64,000 nt of DNA, taken from contig URYL01000001.1 of assembly GCA_900552075.1 (NCBI GenBank), positions 310,001 to 374,000 on the forward strand, in the 5' to 3' direction. A model generated the notes under the pieces. It saw only the letters and a program-made list of their open reading frames with translations, ran no database searches and was not told the origin of the DNA. Positions 27,186 to 35,936 of the stretch are shown in pieces. This DNA comes from an uncultured Bacteroides sp. GTDB lineage: Bacteria > Bacteroidota > Bacteroidia > Bacteroidales > Bacteroidaceae. Numbering within the stretch: the stretch's first letter is position 1; each line of letters begins with the position of its first letter. Made by a program: the position numbers and the translations under genes.

Positions 27186-28529
27186 TTACTTGATTTGTTG
27201 CATGATATTTCCGATGGCAGTCGCTTCCACCGGTCCTTCTACTACGGGAATGCCAATGGCCTCTTCCGTCAACCAGTTCAGGTATTTGTTCTGACTTCCT
27301 CCACCTATGACATACAGTTTTGTGACCGGCTCCGGCAAAAGCCGGTTCAAAGCTTCCACCCCCACCTTATAGCGTAAAGCCAGCGAACGAAGCACACATT
27401 TCACAAACTCTCCCTGGGTGACAGGGGGCTTCTGACCCTGAGCCACGCAATAAGTGGTAATGGCATCTGCCATACTTACCGGACACTGGAAAGCTGCTGC
27501 ATCCACATCAATCAACGCCTCCGTTTCCGCACCTTCCGCAGCCGGCAACAAGGTGGTATAGGCTACATCTCTCCCTTCATCCTTCCATTCCTGCATCAGC
27601 TTCTGAAGTATCCACAGCCCAGTGATGTTCTGCAAGAAACAAATCTGTCCGTCTCTTCCCCCCTCATTGGTAAATCCTGCCAGCCGGGCGGCTTCCGTCA
27701 GAATCGGTTCATTGTTCATGACTCCCAGCAAAGACCAGGTACCCGAGCTCAGGAATGCCACTTTCTTTCCATCCACAGACGAAGGAACCACACTGGCTGC
27801 ACTGGCCGTGTCGTGTGAAGCCACGGCTATTACTTCCACCTCATAATCTATTCCTATCTGTTCCTTGATTTCCTGTTTCAGAAAACCCCGTGAGGTACCT
27901 GGCATAACCACTTCGCCGAAAAGATGCTCTGGAAGCCCCAGTCCACGAATCAGCTTGAAATTCCACGTACGTGCCTTGGCGTCCAGCAGTTCCGAGGTAG
28001 AGGCAATGCTATATTCATTGTTGGCTACCCCTGTGAGATAATAGCTGAACAAATCAGGCATGAACAACAACTTATCGGCCACTTTCAGCTGGACATTATC
28101 TTCCTTCTGTAGGGCATACAGCTGGAATAAGGTGTTGATAGCCATTACCTGTGTACCCGATTCCGCATAATGTGCCGCTACATCCACTTTCGAAAAGAAC
28201 TCCTCAGGCATACCATCTGTACGGTTGTCACGGTAGCAGACCGGATTTCCTAACAGATTTCCCTGCTGGTCTATCAATCCGAAATCCACTCCCCAGGTAT
28301 CAATACCGATACTCTTCAGGACATACCCTTTCTCCACTGCCTTGCGGATGCCCGTCTTCATCTCCTCAAACAAGGAAAGGAAATCCCAGTAAATATGGCC
28401 CCCCATCCGCACCTGACGATTGGGAAAACGATACACCGTATCCAGCTGGAGTTCCTCACCGGAAAGGTAGCCGGCGATTACTCTGCCGCTACCTCCTCCG
28501 AAATCAATCGCTAAATATGCTTCTTTCAT
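27186..28529 (-). CDS. fucK: L-fuculokinase (rhamnulokinase-like FGGY kinase)
   Basis: 447 residues of the FGGY carbohydrate kinase fold: AIDFGGGSGRV at the N-terminus binds phosphate, GIDTWGVDFGL is the substrate strand, and the second domain holds FLSSGTWSLLG and VIGGGSQNKYLN for nucleotide binding. The protein is closest in look to RhaB. Bacteroides fucose operons use such a kinase for L-fuculose, and the neighbours here (fucI, fucA, fucP, fucR) support that role. Its ATG overlaps the fucA stop by 4 bp, so the two are coupled. Rhamnulokinase activity is a less likely alternative. Confidence 0.9.
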   Translation of the reverse strand: MKEAYLAIDFGGGSGRVIAGYLSGEELQLDTVYRFPNRQVRMGGHIYWDFLSLFEEMKTGIRKAVEKGYVLKSIGIDTWGVDFGLIDQQGNLLGNPVCYRDNRTDGMPEEFFSKVDVAAHYAESGTQVMAINTLFQLYALQKEDNVQLKVADKLLFMPDLFSYYLTGVANNEYSIASTSELLDAKARTWNFKLIRGLGLPEHLFGEVVMPGTSRGFLKQEIKEQIGIDYEVEVIAVASHDTASAASVVPSSVDGKKVAFLSSGTWSLLGVMNNEPILTEAARLAGFTNEGGRDGQICFLQNITGLWILQKLMQEWKDEGRDVAYTTLLPAAEGAETEALIDVDAAAFQCPVSMADAITTYCVAQGQKPPVTQGEFVKCVLRSLALRYKVGVEALNRLLPEPVTKLYVIGGGSQNKYLNWLTEEAIGIPVVEGPVEATAIGNIMQQIK

Positions 28530-29164
28530 TTGGTCTTCTTTCCTAAAATATAGGTATCAAGGTCATCAATCTCTTCCGGTGTCAACGTCTTGTACTTTCC
28601 CCCGGAAAGCACGATGATACGGCATGCCATTTCAAAGAACATCGCTCTCTCAAAAGCCTGGTCAAAGTCTTTTCCGCAGACCACTTGTCCATGTTTCTGC
28701 AACAACACCGAATTATGCGACTTCATGGCTGCAATCACCGCCTCAGCCAGTTCTTTGGAACCCGGACGAAAATACGGAATGACTGGAATTTCCGCACCGA
28801 CATGGCACGGCACTTCTGCCGTCACATTGAAATCTTTCGGGGTGTCTTCCATGCATGACACCACCGTGGCATAGGGAGACTGAAAATGAAGTACCACATT
28901 TACCTCCGGACGTTCTCTCAACACTCCCAAATGGAACACACTTTCCATGGAAGGTTTCACGCCATTCAACACTTCGCCTGTATCCAAACGGCACACAGCC
29001 ACCTTATCCTTTGTCAAGGACGGAACCCACGAGCCTGTGCCAGACACCAGCACTTCTTCGCCTACGCGCCATGAAAGGTTACCACTGCTGCACACCGTCA
29101 ATCCGGCATCACCTACCCGATGCGCCTGTTTCAAAAATTCTTCAATATGTTCGTTTGTAATCAT
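28526..29164 (-). CDS. fucA: L-fuculose-1-phosphate aldolase (class II)
   Basis: 212 residues from ATG 29164 (MITNEHIEEF); the frame is open for 20 more codons but these lie in the fucI-fucA hairpin and have no family match. The fold is class II aldolase/adducin: phosphate loop SSGNLS and SGTGSW, catalytic Glu in PSMESVFH, zinc ligands in LHFQSP and KHGQVV. In E. coli FucA the metal is held by His92, His94 and His155; here the second position is Gln (HFQ in place of HxH). The product pair is dihydroxyacetone phosphate and L-lactaldehyde. It lies 77 bp after fucI with an intervening hairpin. Confidence 0.93.
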   Translation of the reverse strand: MITNEHIEEFLKQAHRVGDAGLTVCSSGNLSWRVGEEVLVSGTGSWVPSLTKDKVAVCRLDTGEVLNGVKPSMESVFHLGVLRERPEVNVVLHFQSPYATVVSCMEDTPKDFNVTAEVPCHVGAEIPVIPYFRPGSKELAEAVIAAMKSHNSVLLQKHGQVVCGKDFDQAFERAMFFEMACRIIVLSGGKYKTLTPEEIDDLDTYILGKKTK

Positions 29165-29188
29165 AATTTTCTCAAGAATGGAAATAAA

Positions 29189-29222
29189 GCCGGAACCAAC
29201 GGGTTTTCCCATCCGTTCCGGC
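29189..29222 (-). other. Intercistronic hairpin between fucI and fucA
   Basis: GCCGGAAC and GTTCCGGC pair as an outer stem, and CGGG/CCCG as an inner stem around an A-rich loop on the transcript. There is no good T-run, so processing or mRNA stabilisation is more likely than termination. Confidence 0.6.
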
Positions 29223-29241
29223 AAGGTAATTAAAATATGAG

Positions 29242-31014
29242 TTATTTATAAATAGGACCGTAATTCTGGCAAGCCCGGTAGTCGGCTCCTTCCTTATCCA
29301 TACCGAACGCATTCCATGCCGCCGGACGGAAAATCTTATCGTCTTCCACATTGTGCATGCAGACCGGAATACGCAGGATAGAGGCCAGCGTAATCAAATC
29401 CTGACCAATGTGTCCGTAGCTGATGGCTCCATGATTGGCACCCCAATTGTTCATGACAGAGTATACATCCTTGAAAGCTGGTTTGTCGCACAGGCGAGGC
29501 ACAAACCAAGTGGTCGGCCATGTACGGTCAGTTCGTTCATCCAGTAACTTGTGGATTTCCGGATCGATTTCCACCGTCCATCCTTCAGCGATCTGAAGCA
29601 CCGGACCCAGTCCTTTAACCAAGTTCAAACGGCTCATGGTAACAGGCATACCTCCCTTAGATAAGAAATTGGAAGAGAAACCACCTCCACGGAAATAATC
29701 TCTGTTGGCCGGATACCAAGTGGTTGCTTCCAGACATTTCTCCACTTCGCCTTCCGTGATTTCCCAAGATGGTTTCATCGCCGGATGACCATCGGAGTCG
29801 GTCTGCTGTCCTGTTCCATCCAAGGTAGTCGCTCCGGAATTAATCAAATGGATGATACCATTCTTTGCCAATCCGGTCAGTTCCTTTCCTGTAACCCGTT
29901 TCACGGCTTCCGGACTCCAATAAGTACGCACGTCAGAGAAAATCTGTGCACGATTAGTCAACAAATGACCGAAAAGCATGGCTACTCCGTTGCAGGCATC
30001 ATTTTCAGTGGCCACCACGTAGGCCTCACGGATACCGTTCCAGTCAAAGGACGTATTCAACAAAGCTTCCGAGAAATCCCCATTCGGATAGAAATCGGTC
30101 CACTGACGCTGTCCCTGGAAACCAGCTGCAATGGCATTGTGTCCCAGTGCCTCTTCCTTGAATCCCATTTCCCTCAACTTCGGATTACCGGTCATCAAAT
30201 CACGCATAATAAGGGTCATCTTCACAATGAATTCCCAGTCGGCATCCTTCTCTGCACGTGTCTTGACCTTGGCTTCTACATTAAAGTCTTTCCCTTCATT
30301 CTTCTTGCAGTATTTCTCGGTCCATGCCATTGCCTTGGCATATTCTTCCTTATCGTAAATTCCTTCGGTCATACGGCGGATTATCTCGGTCAAATCGACC
30401 GACTCACAACGCATGCCTAAGTATTCCTGGAAGAAATCCGGATTGACAATTGAACCGGCAATACCCATGGATACGCTACCCATGGAAAGATAAGATTTGC
30501 CTCTCATAGTTGCTACTGCCTGAGCCGCACGGGCAAAACGCAAAATCTTTTCTGCCACATCGGCCGGAATGGTATTGTCTTCAATATCCTGTACGTCATG
30601 CCCGTAAATACCGAACGCCGGCAGTCCTTTCTGTGCATGCCCAGCCAATACCGCAGCCAGATACACAGCTCCCGGTCTCTCCGTACCGTTGAAGCCCCAC
30701 ACAGCCTTCGGATAGTAAGGATTCATATCCATCGTTTCAGCTCCATAACACCAGCAGGAAGTCACTGTAATGGTAGCTCCTACACCTTCCCGTTCAAACT
30801 TCTCGGCACAAGCCGCACTTTCAGCCACACGACCGATGGTAGAATCGGCAATCACGCATTCCACCGGACTTCCGTCACCGTTTTTCAAATTAGAAGATAT
30901 CAGTTCGGCTACAGCTTTCGCCAGATTCATCGTTTTTTCTTCAAGGCTTTCACGAACACCACCCTGACGTCCGTCAATTGTGGGACGAATCCCAATTTTG
31001 GGGTACTTTTTCAT
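29242..31014 (-). CDS. fucI: L-fucose isomerase
   Basis: 590 residues, the family's usual length. The N-terminus [20 protein letters not shown] and the segment [12 protein letters not shown] are typical. The metal-binding residues known from E. coli FucI appear as Glu in ATENDACNG, Asp in FSDVRTYW and His in [13 protein letters not shown]. It converts L-fucose to L-fuculose in the cytoplasm using manganese. It is the first structural gene of the operon; a probable FucR operator lies 57 bp upstream of the start, and a -7 box TAACTTTG lies at 31030-31037. Confidence 0.96.
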   Translation of the reverse strand: MKKYPKIGIRPTIDGRQGGVRESLEEKTMNLAKAVAELISSNLKNGDGSPVECVIADSTIGRVAESAACAEKFEREGVGATITVTSCWCYGAETMDMNPYYPKAVWGFNGTERPGAVYLAAVLAGHAQKGLPAFGIYGHDVQDIEDNTIPADVAEKILRFARAAQAVATMRGKSYLSMGSVSMGIAGSIVNPDFFQEYLGMRCESVDLTEIIRRMTEGIYDKEEYAKAMAWTEKYCKKNEGKDFNVEAKVKTRAEKDADWEFIVKMTLIMRDLMTGNPKLREMGFKEEALGHNAIAAGFQGQRQWTDFYPNGDFSEALLNTSFDWNGIREAYVVATENDACNGVAMLFGHLLTNRAQIFSDVRTYWSPEAVKRVTGKELTGLAKNGIIHLINSGATTLDGTGQQTDSDGHPAMKPSWEITEGEVEKCLEATTWYPANRDYFRGGGFSSNFLSKGGMPVTMSRLNLVKGLGPVLQIAEGWTVEIDPEIHKLLDERTDRTWPTTWFVPRLCDKPAFKDVYSVMNNWGANHGAISYGHIGQDLITLASILRIPVCMHNVEDDKIFRPAAWNAFGMDKEGADYRACQNYGPIYK

Positions 31015-31029
31015 TGTTTAGATTCTTTA

Positions 31030-31090
31030 CAAAGTTAAACTTCTATTTATATCTGTCTCTTTCAATTATCCATACTGAACTGTGCTGAAA
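31030..31090 (-). promoter_or_regulatory. fucI promoter with probable FucR operator
   Basis: TAACTTTG at 31030-31037 (minus strand) matches the -7 consensus; the -33 element is weak. At 31071-31090 two 10-bp units, CATACTGAAC and TGTGCTGAAA, stand in direct tandem. The same two unit types, in the opposite order, stand before fucR at 32125-32144. Confidence 0.6.
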
Positions 31091-31123
31091 CAGCCGTGCA
31101 AAAAACGCTGTTCCTCCTCCATT

Positions 31124-32110
31124 TCAAACAGAGTGCCGAAGATGCACTTCCGTAGGGAGGAACTCCTGCACCGGCTCACCTGTCAAAATAAAACGGGCAG
31201 CCTTCCGACCCATTTCTTCCCAGTCAATACTAAGCGCCGTGATTCCGTCATCAATTACCTCATAGGCTGGCGTGTCATTATAGGCAATCAATCCAAAATC
31301 GACTCCACATTTCAACCCTTCCTCCCTGCTCCCCTTGATGACGTTTACCACATCTGTCTGCCGGATGACGATATACACCACACCTTTTTCTATCTGCTGA
31401 ATCTCTTCGTCATTCACCACCTCCGCCACCATATGGTTGTCACGGCAATAGGCCTCAAAACTCCACACAGAAGTCTGAGGATGCTTAGACTCCTGAGGCA
31501 ACTGAAACACCATCTTGCGATAACGCTTCAAACGTTCCGTCAATTCAGACAAAGACCTATAAAATGCCTCATCAAAATCCTGGCAGATGTAAGAACGGTT
31601 TCCTTTCTCAAACTTGCCAAAATCGAGTAACAGAAGCCGTGAAGACGGGATTTTGTCAAACAAGGGAGAAAATGTCTCATTATCAAAATTCATGACGACA
31701 TAATAGTTGTATCTCCCGATAGCCTCCTGCAAAATGGTATTGAATATATGCTCATTATACTGATGAAACCAGAGATCTACCTTATAAGACACAGAAAGTT
31801 TCTTGGTAAAACTATTATATAAGGTATTCTTAAAAGGAGAATATTCATCCAACAGCAGAAAGATTTTCTCTTGCCGGTTAATGACATAATATCCTTTTCC
31901 CGGAGTGGAATCGATCAACCTCCGCTCACGCAAAGCCGCAAAGGCCTTGAAAACGGTGTCACGCGATACATGATAAGTTCTGCTTAACGCATTGATAGAA
32001 GGCAGACTTGTATCCGTACGATATTTCCCTACCAGAATATCTTGCTCAATCATATCTGATAGTTGTTTTACCTTGGTAGACTGCTGTCCGAATTTTACAT
32101 TCTTTTCCAT
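31124..32110 (-). CDS. fucR: GntR-family regulator of the fucose operon
   Basis: 328 residues. The N-terminal winged helix (about 10-80) has the GntR pattern: LPSINALSRTYHVSRDTVFKA, then GKGYYV at the wing. The C-terminal part (about 85-325) is a periplasmic-binding-protein-like sensor with FLLLDEYSPFKNTLY and the closing segment GEPVQEFLPTEVHLR. This matches FucR of Bacteroides, a repressor that reads the fucose level. It lies directly upstream of fucI on the same strand, 109 bp apart. Tandem repeats before both genes suggest it controls itself and the operon. Confidence 0.9.
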   Translation of the reverse strand: MEKNVKFGQQSTKVKQLSDMIEQDILVGKYRTDTSLPSINALSRTYHVSRDTVFKAFAALRERRLIDSTPGKGYYVINRQEKIFLLLDEYSPFKNTLYNSFTKKLSVSYKVDLWFHQYNEHIFNTILQEAIGRYNYYVVMNFDNETFSPLFDKIPSSRLLLLDFGKFEKGNRSYICQDFDEAFYRSLSELTERLKRYRKMVFQLPQESKHPQTSVWSFEAYCRDNHMVAEVVNDEEIQQIEKGVVYIVIRQTDVVNVIKGSREEGLKCGVDFGLIAYNDTPAYEVIDDGITALSIDWEEMGRKAARFILTGEPVQEFLPTEVHLRHSV

Positions 32111-32124
32111 ATCAATGTATTATC

Positions 32125-32144
32125 TGTGCTGAACCATACTGATA
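32125..32144 (-). promoter_or_regulatory. Probable FucR operator before fucR
   Basis: TGTGCTGAAC followed at once by CATACTGATA, 15 bp upstream of the fucR start. The same two 10-bp types occur in reverse order at 31071-31090 before fucI. This points to autoregulation. Confidence 0.55.
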
Positions 32145-32218
32145 CAAAGAAAAAGATTTTGTAGAAGACCGCCAAAGAATGCTTTATGTTTAAAAACAGA
32201 TTGAAGAAAAAAAGCAAC

Positions 32219-32254
32219 AAAAAAAATGGTTTCAAGAAATTTTCTTGAAACCAT
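32219..32254 (-). terminator. Terminator of the tRNA operon
   Basis: On the minus strand ATGGTTTCAAGAAA pairs almost without a gap with TTTCTTGAAACCAT and is followed by eight T. It lies 7 bp after the tRNA-Lys 3' end. Confidence 0.85.
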
Positions 32255-32260
32255 CCTTTG

Positions 32261-32333
32261 TACACCCTCAGGGATTCGAACCCTGGACCCACTGATTAAG
32301 AGTCAGTTGCTCTACCAACTGAGCTAAGAGTGC
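32261..32333 (-). tRNA. tRNA-Lys (CTT)
   Basis: A 73-base cloverleaf. The anticodon stem ACTGA/TCAGT encloses loop CTCTTAA, giving anticodon CTT for AAG. The T arm is CAGGG-TTCGAAT-CCCTG, and the acceptor arm has G-T pairs at the first and fifth positions. CCA is not encoded. It is the last of three tRNA genes on this transcript. Confidence 0.95.
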
Positions 32334-32348
32334 ATTCAAACTTTCTAG

Positions 32349-32420
32349 AGGTTCCTGGCGGATTCGAACCGCCGTGCACGGTTTTGCAGACCGCTGACTA
32401 AGCCACTCATCCAAGGAACC
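32349..32420 (-). tRNA. tRNA-Cys (GCA), copy 1
   Basis: A 72-base cloverleaf. Acceptor GGTTCCT/AGGAACC, anticodon loop CTGCAAA (anticodon GCA), T arm GGCGG-TTCGAAT-CCGCC and discriminator U73, a known identity base for Cys. CCA is not encoded. It differs from the copy at 32450 by one base next to the T arm. Confidence 0.96.
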
Positions 32421-32449
32421 GAATGTGCTCTCTTTTTTGCTAATTTGCG

Positions 32450-32521
32450 AGGTTCCTGGCGGATTCGAACCGCCGTACACGGTTTTGCAGACCGCTGACT
32501 AAGCCACTCATCCAAGGAACC
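32450..32521 (-). tRNA. tRNA-Cys (GCA), copy 2
   Basis: A 72-base cloverleaf with the same arms as copy 1, anticodon GCA and discriminator U73. It is the first gene of the tRNA transcript. The single difference from copy 1 is GTAC versus GCAC in the variable/T-arm junction on the tRNA strand. Confidence 0.96.
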
Positions 32522-32558
32522 AAGATGTTCGCTGCACCTGTTTTTCTCAAATGCGTTG

Positions 32559-32588
32559 CAAAGGTACAACTATTTTTCAAACTTACAA
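32559..32588 (-). promoter_or_regulatory. Promoter of the tRNA operon
   Basis: TTG (32586-32588), a 19-bp gap and TACCTTTG (32559-32566) on the minus strand fit the Bacteroides -33/-7 consensus. The start would fall about 30 bp before the first tRNA-Cys. Confidence 0.7.
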
Positions 32589-32729
32589 TACCTGAAGAAA
32601 GGAATTTGTATTTTTCTTTACAAAAAGCACCCCAACCCTCTCTTTCACCTTAATGATAATAAGCAGAAACTTTGAGTTCTCACAAAAAACTTTTTTCTTT
32701 GCAGACAACTAACTATAAAACATGCAACC

Positions 32730-33623
32730 ATGAAAGGTATTGTTCTTGCAGGAGGATCGGGCACCCGACTCTACCCTATCACCAAAGGAGTTTCCAAACA
32801 ACTTCTTCCAGTTTTCGACAAACCCATGATTTATTATCCGATATCGGTCCTGATGCTGGCGGGAATCCGCGACATTCTGATTATTTCTACTCCAAACGAC
32901 CTTCCAAGCTTTCGCCGGCTACTGGGCGATGGAAGCGATTTCGGAGTTCACTTTGAATATGCCGAACAACCTTCACCCGACGGACTGGCACAGGCTTTTC
33001 TGATTGGAGAAAAATTTATTGGAAAGGAGGCGGTCTGCCTGGTCTTGGGCGATAACATTTTCCATGGAAACAGTTTCACGGTCATGCTGAAAGAGGCTGT
33101 CCGTACGGCCGAACAAGAAGGAAAAGCCACCGTCTTCGGCTATTGGGTCAGTGACCCGGAACGCTATGGAGTGGCAGAATTCGACAAGGAAGGCAATTGC
33201 CTCTCCATTGAGGAAAAGCCTCAGTATCCCAAATCCAACTATGCGGTGACTGGACTCTATTTCTATCCGAACAAAGTGGTGGAAGTGGCCAAACAAATCA
33301 AGCCTTCCGCCCGCGGTGAATTGGAAATCACTTCGGTGAACCAGCGTTTCCTGTCCGACGGAGAACTGAAGGTACAAACCCTTGGAAGAGGATTTGCCTG
33401 GCTGGATACCGGCACGCACGACTCGCTGGCAGAAGCTTCCACCTATATCGAAGTGATTGAAAAACGTCAGGGACTGAAAGTGGCCTGCCTGGAAGGCATT
33501 GCCCTGCGTCAGGGATGGATTACTCCCGAAAAGATGCGTGAACTGGCTCAACCCATGCTGAAAAACCAATACGGGCAATACTTACTGAAAGTCATCGACG
33601 AACTGCAAAAGAACAATCGATAA
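32730..33623 (+). CDS. rfbA: Glucose-1-phosphate thymidylyltransferase
   Basis: 297 residues, the full family length. The nucleotide-binding signature [16 protein letters not shown] opens the protein. [30 protein letters not shown] and [12 protein letters not shown] are conserved sites for magnesium, sugar and base. It forms dTDP-glucose, the first step of dTDP-L-rhamnose synthesis for surface polysaccharides. rfbC follows after 20 bp. The two other pathway genes (rfbB, rfbD) are not in the window. Confidence 0.96.
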   Translation: MKGIVLAGGSGTRLYPITKGVSKQLLPVFDKPMIYYPISVLMLAGIRDILIISTPNDLPSFRRLLGDGSDFGVHFEYAEQPSPDGLAQAFLIGEKFIGKEAVCLVLGDNIFHGNSFTVMLKEAVRTAEQEGKATVFGYWVSDPERYGVAEFDKEGNCLSIEEKPQYPKSNYAVTGLYFYPNKVVEVAKQIKPSARGELEITSVNQRFLSDGELKVQTLGRGFAWLDTGTHDSLAEASTYIEVIEKRQGLKVACLEGIALRQGWITPEKMRELAQPMLKNQYGQYLLKVIDELQKNNR

Positions 33624-33643
33624 ATGATATTAATCATTCAAAC

Positions 33644-34219
33644 ATGGAAGTAATACATACGGCAATCGACGGGGTAGTCATCATCGAACCCCGTCTGTTT
33701 AAAGATGAAAGAGGATATTTTTTTGAGTCATTCTCCCAAAGAGATTTTGACAGGCAGGTACGCCCCATCCATTTCGTACAAGACAATGAAAGCAAATCGA
33801 GCTACGGAGTGCTGCGCGGACTGCATTTTCAGAAACCACCGTTTGCACAAAGCAAGCTGGTACGCGTCATCAAAGGTTCTGTACTCGACGTGGCGGTGGA
33901 CATACGCAAAGGTTCTCCCACTTTCGGGCAGCATGTGGCTGTAGAACTGACCGAAGACAATCACCGGCAGTTTTTCATTCCCCGCGGCTTTGCCCACGGA
34001 TTCAGCGTACTGAGCGACGAAGTCATCTTCCAATACAAGTGCGACAATTTCTATGCCCCCCAGAGTGAAGGGGCCATTGCCTGGAATGACCCGGCTTTAA
34101 AGATTGACTGGAAGATACCCACCGAAAAAGTCATCCTTTCGGAGAAAGACAAGCACCATCCGTTGCTGGCAGAAGCCGACTGGTTGTTCGACTACCACGA
34201 AGACCTTTACAAAGAATAA
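33644..34219 (+). CDS. rfbC: dTDP-4-dehydrorhamnose 3,5-epimerase
   Basis: 191 residues of cupin fold. GVVIIEPRLFKDERGYFFESF at the N-terminus, VLRGLHFQ (catalytic His), KLVRVIKGSVLDVAVDIRKGSPTFG and IPRGFAHGFSVLSDE are all typical. It epimerises C3 and C5 of the dTDP-4-keto sugar in the third step of the rhamnose pathway. It shares an operon with rfbA and ends at a strong terminator. Confidence 0.96.
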   Translation: MEVIHTAIDGVVIIEPRLFKDERGYFFESFSQRDFDRQVRPIHFVQDNESKSSYGVLRGLHFQKPPFAQSKLVRVIKGSVLDVAVDIRKGSPTFGQHVAVELTEDNHRQFFIPRGFAHGFSVLSDEVIFQYKCDNFYAPQSEGAIAWNDPALKIDWKIPTEKVILSEKDKHHPLLAEADWLFDYHEDLYKE

Positions 34220-34224
34220 GACAC

Positions 34225-34264
34225 AAAAATCCCCGGATAACGAGATTGCCATCCGGGGATTTTT
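34225..34264. terminator. Bidirectional terminator between rfbC and the GNAT-nitrilase gene
   Basis: AAAAATCCCCGGAT and ATCCGGGGATTTTT form a 14-bp stem with a 12-base loop and T-runs on both strands. It serves convergent genes ending at 34219 and 34267. Confidence 0.9.
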
Positions 34265-34266
34265 TA

Positions 34267-35820
34267 TCAATTATTATCTTGTGCGTTCTTTTTCATACGC
34301 AATTCATACAAATCATTCCGGCGGTCACGCAGGTTACGCACACTACCATAGGTGTGAAGTTCATTCAATAAGTCCAAATCCACATCGGAAACCAAAATCA
34401 TTTCCGTATTCGGAGTAGCTTCCGCACGTTTTCCGTCGGTCGGGAAAGCAAAGTCGCACGGCGTAAAGACGCCTGACTGTGCATACTGGATATCCATGTT
34501 GTGTACACGAGGCAGGTTGCCCACACTACCGGCAATCACCACGAAACATTCATTTTCAATGGCACGTGCCTGTGCGCAGACCCGTACACGTGAATAACCG
34601 TTCTGTGTATCGGTCAGGAACGGCACAAACAGAATCTGCATGCCCTGATCGGCCATCAGTCGGGAAAGTTCCGGGAATTCCACATCGTAACAAATCAGCA
34701 CACCGATTTTGGCACAGTCGGTGTCAAAGGTCTGCACTTTCTTACCGCCACTCAATCCCCAGCTCTTCACTTCATCGGGAGTTACGTGAATCTTCTCATA
34801 CATTTCGTAAGTTCCGTCACGACGGCAAAGGAATCCCACATTATAGAGTCCACCGTCGTCCTTCACGTAAGGCATACTACCTGTGATGATATTGATGTTG
34901 TGCTTGATGGCCAGGTTAATGAAACGGTCTCTGATATCTTCCGTATATTGAGCCAAAGCACGGATAGACTGGGCCTCTCCCATATTGTTGAATTTGGCCA
35001 TCAACGGGGCATTGAAATATTCCGGGAACAGGACGAAGTCGCTCTTATATCCGGCCACTGCATCGATGAAGAACTCTACCTGTTCAAACACATCGTCCAA
35101 TGTCTGATAGGAACGCATCTGCCACTGTACCAGACCCACCCGCACTGTGGTCTTCTTGTCAATGTAAGAATCTGTAGGCGGCTGATAATAGATGTTATCC
35201 CACTGCAACAACGTAGCGCAGTGCTTGGATTCCTCATCGTTCGGCAGGTAATTACGCATCACACGACGTACGTGGAAATCATTAGAAAGCTGGAAGGTCA
35301 GCACCGGATCGTAAATTTCGCGCGAACGGACCTTCTCGATGTATTCCTTCGGACGCATCTGATCAGCGTACTTGTAGTAGTTCGGAATACGTCCACCGAA
35401 CATGATGGCTTTCAGGTTCAACTTTTCGCACAACTCCTTGCGATATTCATACATTCGGCGGGCCAGACGCAGACCCCGGTATTCCGGATGGATAAACACT
35501 TCAATACCATAAAGGATATTTCCTTTCGGGTTGTGTGTGCTGAAAGTCTCATCTCCTGTCACCTTCGCATACGTGTGGTCTCCCTTGACCAAATCATAAT
35601 CCACGATGATGGAAAGTGCACATCCCACAATCTTGTCATCTACGACGGTTACAATCTGCCCTTCCGGGAAAATACGAATCAGTTTTTCTATTTGTGCATG
35701 TGTCCAGAACACATCTTTGTCTGCATAAACGCGAGTAAAAGACTGGGCCAGCTGGGCATAGTCTTCAATCTGCAAATTTCGAAGCTCTACCTTGTTAATC
35801 TTCTTTTGAGTCGGTTCCAT
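34267..35820 (-). CDS. Fusion of GNAT acetyltransferase and carbon-nitrogen hydrolase
   Basis: 517 residues. The N-terminal GNAT domain (about 12-190) shows GIEVFIHPEYRGLRLARRMYE as the acetyl-CoA loop. The C-terminal nitrilase-type domain (about 225-500) has the Glu-Lys-Cys triad: E in LFPEYF, K in YEKIHVTPDE, C in LICYDVEFPE. The same two-domain protein is common in bacteria, but its substrate is not firmly known. A role in amide or small-molecule repair is speculation. A -7 box TACTTTTG lies at 35857-35864 upstream. Confidence 0.88.
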   Translation of the reverse strand: MEPTQKKINKVELRNLQIEDYAQLAQSFTRVYADKDVFWTHAQIEKLIRIFPEGQIVTVVDDKIVGCALSIIVDYDLVKGDHTYAKVTGDETFSTHNPKGNILYGIEVFIHPEYRGLRLARRMYEYRKELCEKLNLKAIMFGGRIPNYYKYADQMRPKEYIEKVRSREIYDPVLTFQLSNDFHVRRVMRNYLPNDEESKHCATLLQWDNIYYQPPTDSYIDKKTTVRVGLVQWQMRSYQTLDDVFEQVEFFIDAVAGYKSDFVLFPEYFNAPLMAKFNNMGEAQSIRALAQYTEDIRDRFINLAIKHNINIITGSMPYVKDDGGLYNVGFLCRRDGTYEMYEKIHVTPDEVKSWGLSGGKKVQTFDTDCAKIGVLICYDVEFPELSRLMADQGMQILFVPFLTDTQNGYSRVRVCAQARAIENECFVVIAGSVGNLPRVHNMDIQYAQSGVFTPCDFAFPTDGKRAEATPNTEMILVSDVDLDLLNELHTYGSVRNLRDRRNDLYELRMKKNAQDNN

Positions 35821-35936
35821 AATTTAACTAATTTTGTCCGTTATTTTTCTCGGGCACAAAAGTAATCATTTCCTCAGGTAGGGTGTATCGCTTATTCAGG
35901 ATTATTATACTATCTTTGTGACAAAAACCAAGCCTC

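Noticed and set aside
34786..35865. 359-codon plus-strand frame opposite the GNAT-nitrilase gene
   Set aside because: Same reason; the minus strand encodes both domains with motifs.
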